DNA of 64,000 nt, from the NCBI GenBank assembly GCA_029255685.2, contig CM055313.2, positions 46,394,079 to 46,458,078 on the forward strand. Direction: 5' to 3'. Below, in pieces: positions 24,521-37,935 of this stretch. The notes under the pieces are model-generated. The model saw only the letters and a program-made list of their open reading frames with translations, searched no databases and had not been told where the DNA came from. Within the stretch, counting starts at the first letter, position 1; every line of letters starts with the position of its first letter. Both the position numbers and the translations under genes were made by a program. Source of the stretch: Silene conica (Eukaryota; Streptophyta; Magnoliopsida; Caryophyllales; Caryophyllaceae).

Positions 24521-25070
24521 ATGCCTTAAGCTGGCCTCTGAACTTAATACGTGAGTTGTTTGTCATATATGGGGATATGCCTTAAGCTGGCCTCTGAGCT
24601 CCATATGTGTATGTTTGTCGTGTCTGGGACATGCCTTAAGCTGGCCTCTGAGTCCACACATGTTTCATTGTGATCGCGTTGGAACATGCCTTAAGTTGGC
24701 CTCTGAGTCTGACGAGTAGAGCAGCTGCACAACGGGGTAGCTAAGGAACTGACACCTTGCCCGGAGTGCAGATGTTTGATGCTAGGACATGCCTTAAGCT
24801 GGCCTCTGAGTCTAGTATCTTGTGATGTAGTGAAGGGACATGCCTTAAGCTAGCCTCTGAGTCCTTTACTTTTGGGTGCTAGTCTATGCCTTAAGTTGGC
24901 CTCTGAGTCTAGTGTCTTGCTGATTGGCATGTCCATGCCTTAAGTTGGCCTCTGAGTCCTTGCTTGCTGAATGTTTTGGTGTTTACGTTATGTCTTAAGT
25001 TGACCGCTGAACCTTTACACTTGCTGATTGATTAGTATGTAGGTTATGTCTTAAGTTGACCGCTGAACCT
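24521..25070. repeat. Minisatellite of about ten units in the gypsy LTR
   Basis: The core ATGCCTTAAGCTGGCCTCTG occurs near 24521, 24576, 24631, 24685, 24788, 24840, 24886 and 24935, with two diverged copies (ATGTCTTAAGTTGACCGCTG) near 24990 and 25046. Spacing is 46-58 bp except for one interval of about 100 bp. It occupies the place held by the unrelated 16255-16715 array in the related LTR. Confidence 0.85.
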
Positions 25071-25551
25071 TATACTTGCTGAGTCATATCTGCTTGCCTA
25101 GAGTTGGTACAGTGTCAGATATAGATGTTGATATTGATACTTGATTTTGTGATTGTTCATCCAAGGCATTGGATGACTCTTTGATCGGTTTCATAAATAG
25201 TTGGATTGAAAGACCCCCCGACTGGGTAACCAGTAGGGAAACCGGCTCTCCTTCCTAACGGTTTATGAAGTTGGTTGAGAGCCGTGCATTAGAGTTTGCA
25301 CTTATACTTATATCGTTTAGATGGACTCTTAGTTTTGATACAGTTTTTGTTGGTGCCTGTAGGGATGTTCCATCCCAGGCTGTTGTATATATTTCGTTTG
25401 GTACTTAGACAGTATACTTATCTATTTCTATTTATGTCAATTTCAGTTTTCAGGTTTTAATTCACCTCGCATGTTTATGTTAAAAAGTTTTAATTCCGCT
25501 GCATTTTTAGTACTTTGTATGTTTTAATTTTCCGCTTTCGCGAGGGGTTTT

Positions 25552-25646
25552 CCCTTCCGGTTGCCCGGCCGGGGGTTCTTTCAATAATGTTAAATACTTA
25601 AGTACTTTCATTATTAGTTCCACAAATTTTTAATTAAGACGGGAAA
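25552..25646. other. Junction between the gypsy LTR and the copia insertion
   Basis: The first 32 bases repeat the GGTTGCCCGGCCGGGGG module of the gypsy LTRs. The rest is AT-rich and ends in GGAAA (25642-25646), the left target duplication of the copia element that follows. Confidence 0.5.
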
Positions 25647-25806
25647 TGTTGGAGCTAGTGTCCTCCAGATGTAGTGCGACAACGTCATTGCACATACCCT
25701 TGTACGGACAAGTGGGAGATTGTTGGGGCTGGTGTCCTTGACAGTTAGTACAATGACTCATTAAATCTCTTAAAGGATCACAAGGGCATACTTCTGTATT
25801 ATTATC
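25647..25806 (+). repeat. Partial 5' LTR of the outer copia element
   Basis: It starts TGTTGGAGCTAGTGTCCTCC directly after GGAAA and shares the diagnostic TTAGTACAATG and CTTAAAGG variants with the 3' LTR at 39111-40173, not with the LTRs of the inserted copy. Confidence 0.78.
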
Positions 25807-25819
25807 GAGTGACACTGTT

Positions 25820-26010
25820 ACTCGATCGAGTCACTCTGTTGCTCGATCGAGCGTTTATGCTTCTAGATTATTTTTATCTTCTTTTTCCTTTTCTGAAAAT
25901 TTTAAGTTTTATGAAAATTTTGGGTTAGATCGAGCACTTGTTTTACTCGATAAACCGGATGGTCTGTCAAGGTTACTCGATCGAGTACTCTACTGACTCG
26001 ATCGAGCGAG
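25820..26010. repeat. CTCGATCGAG palindrome array in the outer copia leader
   Basis: Four full copies of the self-complementary CTCGATCGAG (25821, 25842, about 25976 and 25997) and two partial ones lie in a 190-base stretch between the LTR remnant and gag. The inserted relative has different palindromes in the same place. Confidence 0.8.
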
Positions 26011-29000
26011 CCCTGTTTTGGCAGAATTTCGAAAATGAAGGTTTTTTTTTCTTTTCTCTTGGCCGATAGTAATATACTATATACGGAAATAGTATATTCA
26101 TTTTAGTGAAACGGATCACACACGTCAGATACATACTATTTTAAAATGGTTTAAAATAATGGATATAAATTTATTAAAATTGAGGTGATTAAAACGGTAT
26201 AATCACATAATTTAATCTCGTAAGGTGGTTTGGTAAAATTTGTTAAACATAATCTCGTAAGTTGACGCTTCATCTCCCATGGTGCAAACAAGATTTTCAC
26301 CACGCTCACTAACGAATTCTCGAAAGCTCCGAGAATCGTTTCTTATGAGCATACCTGTCGCTTCTTTGAAGCGAAACTCCAGAAGGGCCAAGTCGTTAGC
26401 CCACATATTCTCATCATGATTGAGAATATCGAGAAACTGGAGGCCCTTAACTTTAAGATCAGTGAGAACATAATCGTTGATCGAATGCTTCATTCGCTTC
26501 ATGATGGGTTCACCCTCTTTAGGGCTAACTATTACATGAACTACATGAAGAAGACTCCTCATGAGCTCCACTCCCTTCTCGTACAGACCGAGAAGGATCT
26601 AAAATTGAGTGGGAGCGTGAAGCAGGATGTTCTCATGATCTCCAGTAAGAGTAAAGGTAAGGAGAAAGCTAAAGCTCAAGGCGACCTAGCGGTAGGAAAG
26701 CCCAAGTTCAAGAAGTCAGGATTTGCTAAGAGTGGGCCCGGTGAGTCGAGCCACTCACAAGGCAAGACAAAGAGTAAGGATACTAGCATGGAATGCCATC
26801 ATTGCCACAAGACTGGGCATTGGAGGCGCACGTGCCCCGTGTATCGTGAGGACATTAAGGCAGGTCGCGTTACTCCTGTTGGTATGTCTTCTTCTTCTTT
26901 TATTCACATGATTGAGATTAACCATGCAAGTTACGGAACTTGGGTACTAGATACTGGTGGTGGTTCTCATCTATCTAATCATGTGCAGGGCCTCCGAAAC
27001 AAAGAACCCCTAATCAAGGGTGAGGTTGACCTGCGTGTCGGGAATGGAGCACGTGTTGCTGCAATCTCGAGGGGAACATACGTGATCCAGCTTCCAAGTG
27101 GATTCGAGTTATCTTTATATAACTGTTATTATGTTCCTTTTTTGTCCAAAAACATTATTTCAGTTTCTGCGCTTGACAAACTCGGTTTTTCATTTGTAAT
27201 TGAGAATAATAGCTGTATTTTCTCCTTACACAATATGATTTATGGCAAGGCAGTTTCCATGAATGGAATTTATGTTTTAGATCAAACCACCGAGATATTA
27301 CATGTGAATAACAAGAGATTAAAGGTAGGTGACAAAGATCAAACTTACCTATGGCATTGTCGTATGGGACACATAAATGAGAAACGCGTGAAACAGCTCA
27401 TACAGAATGGAGCTATCTCGCCCTTTGATTTCGAATCATATGGCACGTGTGAATCATGTCTCATCGGTAAGATGACTCGTATTTCCTTCAAAGGTGTTGG
27501 AATGCGCGCTGCCGACCTATTAGGACTCATACATACGGACGTATGTGGCCCTATGTCGATCAACGCATGAGAAGGCTATAGGTATTTCATCACTTTCACG
27601 GATGATTTGAGTAGATATGGCTATGTCTACTTAATGAAGCATAAAAGTGAATCCTTTGACAAGTTCAAAGAATACCAGAATCGGGTACAGAACCAACTGG
27701 GAAGAAAGATTAAAGCACTACGTTCTGATCGTGGTGGTGAGTATCTTTCACACGAGTTTGATCAACACCTTAAAGACTGTGGCATCGTGCTACAGTTGAC
27801 TCCACCTGGAACCCCACAATTAAATGGTGTGTCCGAACGGAGAAATCGGACTTTACTTGATATGGATCGATCCATGATGAGTCACACCGTTGTGCCTGAT
27901 TCATTATGGGGCTATGCTCTTTTGTCGGCCGCTCTAATACTTAACCGAAGTCCGTCTAAAGCTGTTGACAAGACTCCATATGAACTATGGAAGGGAACGG
28001 TCCCTAACTTGTCCTTTATTCGGGTTTGGGGCTGCGAGGCTTATGTCAAGTGGAGACACGAGGATAAGCTCGGCCCGCGATCGGTCAAGACATACTTTAT
28101 AGGTTATCCAAAGGGAACTTTTGGTCATTACTTCTACTCGCCAACCGAACAACGTGTTTTTGTTGCGGCTAGTGCGACGTTCTTAGAGAAAGAATTTCTC
28201 GAGAACAAGTCGAGTAATAGAACCTTCGATTTATCGGAGGTTCAAGAACCAACTATCGAACAACCATTGGAGGAAACAGTTCCTTCAACCGAGGCTGCGG
28301 TAGATATTCCTGAGGAACCTAGGAGGTCGGGAAGAGTCTCCATTCCTCCGGATAGATACATTGGTATGGTCGAGGAACATGACATGGATGACGTCTTACT
28401 CCTAGAGGGTAATGAACCCATAACCTATAAAAGTGCCATGACCAGTTCTGAGTCAATGCTATGGCTGGAAGCCATGCAATCCGAGATGGAGTCCATGTAT
28501 GAGAACAACGTGTGGGATCTTGTGGACCTACCTGCAAAAGGTTGCTAAAGGTTTCACCCAAGTGCCAGACTTCACTACGATGAGATCTTTGCACCCGTAG
28601 TCATGTTGCGTTCTATTCGGATTATCTTAGCGATCGTCGCATTTCACGATTATGAAATATGGCAAATGGACGTTAAAACCGCCTTCTTAAACGGTTATTT
28701 GGAGGAAGAGTTTTACATGGTACAACCCGAGGGTTTTATTGATCCAGAACATCATAAGAAAGTTTGCAAGCTTAAGCGTTCCATCTATGGACTTAAGCAA
28801 GCATCGCGGAGTTGGACTCATCGCTTCGACCAAGTGATAAAAGAGAATGGATGCGTTCGATCAGTCGAGGGACCATGTCTCTATATCAAGTCGAGTGGGA
28901 GCAAGATTGTATTCCTAGTACTGTATGTCGACGACATACTCTTGATTGGGAATGACATAGCTCTCTTATCTTCGGTTAATGCATGGTTGAAAAACCATTT

Positions 29001-30229
29001 CCAGATGAAAGATCTGGGAGAGGCACAATGAATTTTGGGCATCCGTATCTACAGGGATAGATCACGACGAATGTTGTCCCTCAGTCAGGAGTCTTACATA
29101 GATAAGATTCTAGAGAGATTCAGCATGACGAACTCCAAGAAAGGGTTCCTTCCTATGACTACTGGGCTTCACTTGAGCAAGTCTCAAGAAGCTAAGACAT
29201 TGGAAGAGAAAGAGCGCATGAGTCGGATTCCTTATGCTTCGGCCATAGGATCGATGATATGCACACGTCCAGACGTTGCATATGCATTGAGTATGACAAG
29301 TCGATTCCAAGCTCATCTAGGTGAACAACATTGGATGGTCGTGAAAAACATTCTTAAGTACCTACGGAGGGCTAAAGATTGGGGATTGACTTATGGAGGC
29401 GACTCGACGCTCTGCGCCACGGGTTACGCAGATGTTAGCTTCCAAACGGATCGAAATGACTCGAAATCTCAGTCTGGATTCGTTTTTACTCTTAATGGCG
29501 CTGCTGTCAGCTGGAAAAGTTCTAAACAAAGTGTTACAACAAATTCTACAACTGAGTCCGAGTACTATGCCGCTTCGGAAGTAGCTAAGAAAGCAATATG
29601 GATGCGTCAATTCTTACAAGGACTATCAGTAGTGCCTAGTTCGAATGACCCGATCACCGTTTATTGTGACAATGAAGGTGCCATCTTCCAAGTTAAGGAG
29701 CATAAGTCTAGCAACAAAGCTAGACATGTACAACGGAAAGCTCATCTGATTAGAGATTACGTGGAGCAAAAGGAGCTATTTATTGATAAGATCGCTACGG
29801 ATGACAACATAGCTGATCCTCTCACTAAAGCATTACCACGTGATAAGCATGAAGGGCACATTAATTCCATGGGAATTAGATGTGTTCCTAAGTTGTAGTA
29901 GTCTTTTATGAATTCATGTTATAACTCATTTTCTTGTGTACTCTACTACAACCTAATTGTTATGATATTTAATGTTTTGTTTTTCATGTGGAATTGTACG
30001 CCAATTTTGAACACCACAAAGTGAACTGATTAACATTACATCGTTTTGGTCCTTGATTACCCACTTGAGCTGATAACTCAGGTAATCATTTTGTGACGTT
30101 GGTTGATGGTGGGTTCAACGAGCCATAAGTCAAACAGTTGACTGACCAATCACAAAGGCGAGTTATACGGATATCTCGTAGGACACCCCGTGACAACGTT
30201 ATGGAGTCCTAAATGTTTTATAACATTGG

Positions 30230-31220
30230 TGTTGGGGCTGGTGTCCTTGACAATTAAGTACAATGACTTATTAAATCTCTTTAAGGATCACAAGGGCATA
30301 CTTCTGTATTATTACCAGTTGATCCACGTTTATCAATAACGGTTGGCTTGCTAGATAAGTTTGACGTTATTGTCATACGGATGGCGGTGATCAACTGGTC
30401 CCTATACGTCACACCTATAGGACACGTTTGAGAGATGTGAAGGTATGAAAATACAGTCACATTTATGCCGAATACGACTAAACAGTTAGTCAGAGGTATT
30501 GACTATTAAATTAGTCAATGAGATGTTGAGATTATTATTTAATACGGATTAAATAATTTTAGCTAACACGGATTACGTGATTAATTCGTAAATTAAATAT
30601 AAACGGTTATATTTAATTTAATATTGTTTTCGCGTATTAATATAAACGGTTATATTAATTTGGGTAATTATACAATATCGTAATTTTATCAGACCATTAT
30701 TAATACATCGACTGCATTAATATCTGATAACACGTATGCGATTTATAATAAAAATCCCGCAAATAATATTTAGCAAAACGGGTCGAATCACGCAAAGGAA
30801 TAAGGTAAGAGTGGAGAAAGCCCACTCTCACCCATCCAATTCGGCCGACCCATGTATTCACTACATAAGGAGAGTCCTTCTCCTGATGTCAGTAACTGTT
30901 GAATCATAATTCTCACAATTAGGGTTTTGAGAGCATTCTTCTCCCAAAACTCAGATCTCACATCTAAAACCTCAATAGCTCTCCCCATATTGCAAGGCAA
31001 TTGGAGAGTATTTTCTAGCACACGCGGCATCGTCTCAATCTAAGTCTTGGGTGCAAAGTATAGGAGGGATTTTACTTTAATTCCTGTTCTTAGGCCATAA
31101 GCACAAGGACCAAAGGTTGTATTCTTTTCATGTTTTTATTTATCTTATGACTATAATCACAACTGTATTTTTCATTATAATTCTGCAAGTTTAGGGCGAA
31201 TACATGCTTTATTCCCCACA
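30230..31220 (+). repeat. 5' LTR of the inner copia element (991 bp)
   Basis: It runs from TGTTGGGGCTGG to TTCCCCACA, followed by the tRNA-iMet-type primer site. It lacks the 74-75 extra bases (TGTTGGAGC...) that begin the outer element's LTRs. Confidence 0.88.
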
Positions 31221-31308
31221 ACTGGTATCAGAGCCAGGCCATGAAAATTTTACTTTTGTGTTTTTCATAAGTTTTAAAACCTGAAAAATCGTTTTCTGTC
31301 GCTGAGAC

Positions 31309-31680
31309 GGTCGATCGACCTCCTGTTGCGGTCGGTCGACCGCCTCCTGTGTTTGTTTCTGTTTTGACAGTTTTTCTTTTGTGAGTAATCGATCTTGTTT
31401 TTCGATTCCTGTTTACATATTGTTAATTAATCGATATTCTTGACAATATGTGAACCCTTGTTGATGTTGATTTTGATTTACTTGTTTTAATCAAAGTTTA
31501 AAAGGTAAAAACTTGTCTTGATTTCAAAAGGTGCAGCGTTTTGCGTTTTCTGAAATTCGTTTTTACTGCCTGTTGGTCGGTCGACCCAATTGATAGGTCG
31601 GTCGACCGATTTTGCTGTTGCAGAAAGTTTCTGTTTCTCGTCTGGAGGTCGGTCGACCACTTGTTTAGGTCGGTCGACCT
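31309..31680. repeat. GGTCGGTCGACC palindrome array in the inner copia leader
   Basis: Six near-palindromic copies (31309, 31330, 31575, 31597, 31648 and 31668) lie just after the primer site. The same array, inverted, ends the right side of the window (63613-63721) in the third family member. Confidence 0.82.
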
Positions 31681-34600
31681 CCCCCCTGTAACAGACTCGT
31701 TTTTTTTTATTTTTCGAAAATAACATGTTTTATTTTCACATGGCCTTTAGTAATATACTATATACGGAAATAGTATATTATTAATTTTGTGAAACGGTTC
31801 ACCCTCGTTTGATACATATTATTTTAAAACGGTTTAAGATAATAGGATTATAAATTTATTAAAATTGGGTGATTAAAACGGTATAATCACATAATTTTAA
31901 TCCCGTAAGGTGGTTTGGTAAAATTTGTTAATCATAATAACAGTATTATGTCATGTATAAATTTTAATTTTAGTTGATGCATTTTATTTATCGTCTTGTT
32001 GAATGCCTTGTGAATGCTTTCAATAACGTATTTAATTTTGCAAACGGTTGTAACTTAGTGTGGCCTTAGTAGATTGTGTTACCGTAATGATGGGACACAG
32101 TCTTGCTTGTAATTTTGAGATCTTGTATCTCCGTTTTGGGTTTTTGCCATGTAATTACTTTTGTATTTAAATTAGAATGTAAATAGGATTATATTTGTAA
32201 TTTAAATTAGTAATTTTGTGAAGACCAAAGACGGAGACCGGATGCTCACTCCCGCTGCAAGGCCAAGATGGAACATCAAGACAAGCTTCTAGGGTCCAAC
32301 GGTGGATTCCAAGTTGTTTTATGTTTATTTTGGTAGGATAGGCCACACTAGGACTTTTATTTACGTTTATCGCATTTATTTTATACTTTCATCGATAATA
32401 GCTTGCATCATATTCCGCCTAAAACCAAACCACCTATAACATGCCTGAAAACTGACTCATGTAGAGGTTACGCGTTAGTTTTCTGTGACAATACAGATGT
32501 CACATGTCAATTGCAAAGCCATCACTTTATTTCATTCATTCACGAATATGCTAGATTTTAGTTCACCTAATATGAATAAATATAAGTCGATGGGGTCTTC
32601 CTCGTATAACCAAAAATTGAGAATAGTCTTTATAAATCAGCCTCCCATGAATCCCTTCTTCGTCGGTAGGCATAATATGACCCCTTCTACGTCGGGTAAG
32701 TGGGAACAGATGATTTATTTTATCTCAACATCATGGTCACTCGATAATATCCAGTGACTGAGATGGACTAATAGATAGGATTTACGGAAATCTATCGACC
32801 AAGAGTTCCAACGGTGGAATTAGCCAAACTGTGGGCTTATCAATATACGGAAATTGAGTCTTGGAATCATTTATCTAATTCTTGAGGGAGATCAATTATA
32901 TAAATGCATGAGTCTACGAGTTTAAATTCAATTTAATATAGACTTAAATCACAACAAAGAGTTGCTTATATGGTTTTGTTTTATCTTCTTTTCAGTCTAG
33001 AACACGTTCAATTAAACTGTTGTATAACTAAATGGCTGGTGAAGACCCAATGCCAAGTGCCAAGCTAGCACGTGAATCCTGGCTAAAAGCCTTCATGGAC
33101 TCCATGAATCAATCCACAAGACTGAGGAATGATGGGTCAAACTTCTCTGACTGGGAGGCAGCACTACGGAATGCTGCCGTTGCTGACGGAAAGCTCAAGT
33201 ACTTAACTGAGCCCATTCCGCCACACCCAGGAACTGGAGCTAGAGCTAACGAAGTTCGCGCTCATAGCGACTTCGTCATGGAAGCGGGTGCGATAAAGAA
33301 CGTACTCATCTATGCAATGGAATCCAATTTGCAAAATGCTTCATAACCCATGGTGCAAACAAGATTTTCACCACGCTCACTAACGAATTCTCAAAGGCTC
33401 CGAGAATCGTTTCTTATGAGCATACCTGTCGCTTCTTTGAGGCGAAACTCCAGAAGGGCCAAGTTGTTAGCCCACATATTCTTCACATGATTGAGAATAT
33501 CGAGAAACTGGAGGCCCTAAACTGCAAGATCAGTGAGAACATAATCGTTGATCGAATGCTTCATTCACTTCATGATGGGTTCGCACTCTTTAGGGCCAAC
33601 TATTAGATGAATGACATGAAGAAGACTCCTCATGAGCTCCACTCCCTTCTCGTACAGACCGAGAAGGATCTGAAATTGAGTGGGAGCGTGAAGCAGGATG
33701 TTCTCATGATCTCCAGTAAGGGTAAGGGTAAGGGTAAAGCTAAAGCTCAAGGCGACCTAGCGGTAGGAAAGCCTAAGTTCAAGAAGTCAGGATTTGCTAA
33801 GAGTGGGCCCGGTGAGTCGAGCCACTCACAGTGCAAGACAAAGAGTAAGGATACTAGCATGGAATGCCACCATTGCCACAAGACTGGGCATTGGAGGCGC
33901 ACGTGCCCCGTGTATCGTGAGGACATTAAGGCAGGTCGCGTTACTCCTGTTGGTATGTCTTCTTCTTCTTTCATTCACATGATTGAGATTAACCATGCAA
34001 GTTACGGAACTTGGGTACTAGATACTGGTTGTGGTTCTCATCTATCTAATCATGTGCAGGGCCTCCGAAACCAAGAACCCCTAATCAATGGTGAGGTTGA
34101 CCTGCGTGTCGGGAATGGAGCACGTGTTGCTGTAATCTCGAGGGGAACATACGTGATCCAGCTTCCAAGTGGATTCGAGTTATCTTTATATAACTGTTAT
34201 TATGTTCCTTTTTTGTCCAAAAACATTATTTCAGTTTCTGCGCTTGACAAACTCGGTTTTTCATTTGTAATAGAGAATAATAGATGTATTTTCTCCTTAC
34301 ACAATATGATTTATGGCAAGGCAGTTTCCATGAATGGAATTTATGTTTTAGATCAAACCACCGAGATATTACATGTGAATAACAAGAGATTAAAGGTAGG
34401 TGACAAAGATCAAACTTACCTATGGCATTGTCGTATGGGACACATAAATGAGAAACGCGTGAAACAGCTCATACAGAATGGAGCTATCTCGCCCTTTGAT
34501 TTCGAATCATATGGCACGTGTGAATCATGTCTCATCGGTAAGATGACTCGTATTTCCTTCAAAGGTGTTGGAATGCGCGCTGCCGACCTATTAGGACTCA

Positions 34601-37600
34601 TACATACGGACGTATGTGGCCCTATGTCGATCAACGCACGAGAAGGCTATAGTTATTTCATCACTTTCACGGATGATTTGAGTAGATATGGCTATGTCTA
34701 CTTAATGAAGCATAAAAGTGAATCCTTTGACAAGTTCAAAGAATACCAGAATCGGGTACAGAACCAACTGGGAAGAAAGATTAAAGCACTACGTTCTGAT
34801 CGTGTGGTGAGTATCTTTCACACGAGTTTGATCAACACCTTAAAGACTGTGGCATCGTGCTACAGTTGACTCCACCTGGAACACCACAATTAAATGGTGT
34901 GTCCGAACGGATAAATCGGACTTTACTTGATATGGTTCGATCCATGATGAGTCACACCGTTGTGCCTGATTCATTATGGGGCTATGCTCTTTTGTCAGCC
35001 GCTCTAATACTTAACCGAAGTCCGTCTAAAGCTGTTGACAAGACTCCATATGAACTATGGAAGGGAACGGTCCCTAACTTGTCCTTTATTCGGGTTTGGG
35101 GCTGCGAGGCTTATGTCAAGTGGAGACACGAGGATAAGCTCGGCCCGCGATCGGTCAAGACATACTTTATAGGTTATCCAAAGGGAACTTTTGGTCATTA
35201 CTTCTACTCGCCAACCGAACAACGTGTTTTTGTTGCGGCTAGTGCGACGTTCTTAGAGAAAGAATTTCTCGAGAACAAGTCGAGTAATAGAACCTTCGAT
35301 TTATCGGAGGTTCAAGAACGAACTACCAAACAACCATTGGAGGAAACAGTTCCTTCAACCGAGGCTGCGGTAGATATTCCTGAGGAACCTAGGAGGTCGG
35401 GAAGAGTCTTCATTCCTCCGGACAGATACATTGGTATGGTCGAGGAACATGATATAGATGACGTCTTACTCCTAGAGGGTAATGAACCCTCAACCTATAA
35501 AGGTGCCATGACCAGTTCTGACTCAAAGCTATGGCTAGAAGCCATGCAATCCGAGATGGACTCCTTGTATAAGAACAACGTGTGGGATCTTGTGGACGTA
35601 CCTGCAAAGGTGCGTCCCCTTCAATGCAAATGGCTTTACAAAATAAAGCATGCCGTGGAAGGTAAACAAGATATCCACAAGGCAAGACTAGTTGCTAAAG
35701 GTTTCACCCAAGTGCCAGGCTTGCACTACGATGAGATCTTTGCACCCGTAGTCATGCTGCGTTCCATTCGGATTATCTTAGCGATCGCCGCATTTCACGA
35801 TTTGAAATATGGCAAATGGACGTTAAAACCGCCTTCTTAAACGGTTATTTGGAGGAAGAGTTGTACATGGTACAACCCGAGGGTTTTATTGATCCAGAAC
35901 ATCCTAAGAAAGTTTGCAAGCTTAAGCGTTCCATCTATGGACTTAAGCAAGCATCGCGGAGTTGGAATCATCGCTTCGACCAAGTGATAAAAGAGAATGG
36001 ATTCGTTCGATCAGTCGAGGGACCATGTCTCTATATCAAGTCGAGTGGGAGCAAGATTGTATTTATAGTACTGTATGTCGACGACATACTCTTGATTGGG
36101 AATGACATACCTCTCTTATCTTCGGTTAAAGCATGGTTGAAGAACCATTTCCAGATGAAATATCTGGGAGAGGCACAAAGAATTTTGGGCATCCGTATCT
36201 ACAGGGATAGATCACGACGGATGTTGTCTCTCAGTCAGGAGTCTTACATAGATAAGATTCTAGAGAGATTCAGCATGACGAACTCCAAGAAAGGGTTCCT
36301 TCCTATGACTACTGGGCTTCACTTGAGCAAGTCTCAAGAAGCTAAGACATTGGAAGAAAAAGAGCGCATGAGTCGGATTCCTTATGCTTCGGCAATAGGA
36401 TCGATCATGTATGCCATAATATGGACACGTCCAGACGTTGCATATGCATTGAGTATGACCAGTCGATTCCAAGCTTATCCAGGTGAACAACACTGGATGG
36501 CCGTGAAAAACATTCTTAAGTACCTACGGAGGACTAAAGATTGGAGATTGACTTATAGAGGCGACTCAACGCTCTGCGCCACGGGTTACGCAGATGCTAG
36601 CTTCCAAACGGATCGAGATGACTCGAAATCTCAGTCTGGATTCGTTTTTACTCTTAATGGCGCTGCTGTCAGCTGGAAAAGTTCTAAACAGAGTGTTACA
36701 GCAGATTCTACGACTGAGTCCGAGTACTATGCCGCCTCAGAAGCAGCTAAGGAAGTAATATGGATGCGTCAATTCTTACAAGGACTATCAGTAGTGCCTA
36801 GTTCGAATGACCCAATCACCGTTTATTGTGATAATAAAGGTGCCATCTTCCAAGCTAAAGAGCATAAGTCTAGCAACAAGGCTAGCAACAAGGCTAGGCA
36901 TGTACAACGGAAAGCTCATCTAATCAGAGATTACGTGGAGCAAAAGGAGATTTTCATTGATAAGATCGCTACGGATGACAACATAGCTGATCCTCTCACT
37001 AAAGCATTACCACGTGATAAGCATGAAGGGAACATTCATTCCATGGGAATTAGATGTGTTCCTAAGTTGTAGTACTCTTTTATGAATTCATGTAATAATT
37101 CATTTTCTTGTGTACTCTATTCAACCTCATTGTTATGATATATAATGTTTTGTTTTTCATGTGGAATTGTACGCCAATTTTGAACACCACAAAGTGAACT
37201 GAATTACATTACATCTTTTTAGTCCTTGATTACCCACTTGAGCTGATAACTCAGGTAATCATTTTGTGACGTTGGTTGATGGTGGGTTCAACGAGCCATA
37301 AGTCACGCGGATGACTGACCAATCACAAAGGCGAGTTATACGGATATCTCGTAGGACACCCCGTGACATCGTTATGGAGTCCTAAATGTTTTATAACATT
37401 GGGTGTCAGGTCGTGGATAGGACCTCCATAGTGTTCCTTAGAGTCGAATCTTTTGACTTTCAACTGTCTCTTGAGATAAAGGCAGATTTTGGGTAACTTT
37501 GGTTTCTTTCCCACGGTCATCGTAACAGGGGCCAAGAGGATTTTTTCTGGGTTATTTGATGCTGCGCGATATCAGCAGGATTCGAGTTGAGGGAAATATC

Positions 37601-37935
37601 CAAACCCTTATCAGGATTTTATCATTTCTCAGGGCCACTCGAGGAGTAGTAACTGAAATGCATGGCCATGCTCGAATACAGATTCGTTTTATCAGTTAAG
37701 TTACTCTCTAGTCGGGGAAACCACTCTTGATACAGATCGCTTGTGAGATACGACCTTTGCGAATGCGGATTTGCAAATTGTCTTACATTGAGTGGGAGAA
37801 ATTTTAAAAGGATATGAGAATCGGTTGTCGCACCTACACTTGTACGGACAAGTGGGAGTTTGTTGGAGCCTTGTGTCCTCCACATGTAGTGTGATAACGT
37901 CATTGCACATACCCTTGTACGGACAAGTGAGAGAT

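Larger units (their letters stand above)
17851..25551 (+). mobile_element. Ty3/gypsy chromovirus-like element (Tekay/Del type), broken
   Basis: Parts in order are a 5' LTR 3' portion (to about 18210), gag (from about 18360, same capsid motif as the 15 kb element), two zinc knuckles (CHRCGKPSHPGFDC and CYTCNGFGHKSYEC, 19200-19310), protease (LFDTGASLSFIS, near 19470), reverse transcriptase ([24 protein letters not shown], about 20200-20600), RNase H (about 20880-21250), integrase with an HHCC-like region and catalytic core (about 21560-22300), and a C-terminal tail resembling the chromodomain of Tekay elements (KILWRCGDVEEQTWE near 22740). The PPT TTGGGGTGAT precedes the 3' LTR at 22873. It is broken, with a few breaks, and both outer LTR ends are incomplete. 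Confidence 0.88.
22873..25551 (+). repeat. 3' LTR of the gypsy element, about 2.7 kb
   Basis: It starts TGTAACATCCCGTATTTTTA after the PPT and shares its last 250 bases (25297-25540) with 17975-18209, the end of the 5' LTR. Two minisatellite blocks lie inside it: a GC-rich palindromic block at 23834-24208 and a 50-60 bp repeat at 24521-25070. The modules with GGGAAACCGGCTCTCC (about 24390 and 25240) also occur, inverted, in the LTR at 15475-17850. Confidence 0.82.

Noticed and set aside
24521-25070. Regularly spaced repeats resembling a CRISPR array
   Set aside because: Repeat units diverge, spacers resemble each other, and the block lies in a plant gypsy LTR; no cas genes exist in this genome type.
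32485-32757. Small reading frame in the inner copia leader, also present at 62541-62747
   Set aside because: It is shared because the copies are young; start position and end differ, and the differences change residues. Not supported as a real leader peptide.
37323-37535. 70-residue reading antisense to the inner copia 3' noncoding region, repeated at 57770-57982
   Set aside because: Both copies are open, but all five differences between the two translations change residues, so there is no sign of selection on a protein; shared openness is explained by recent common origin.
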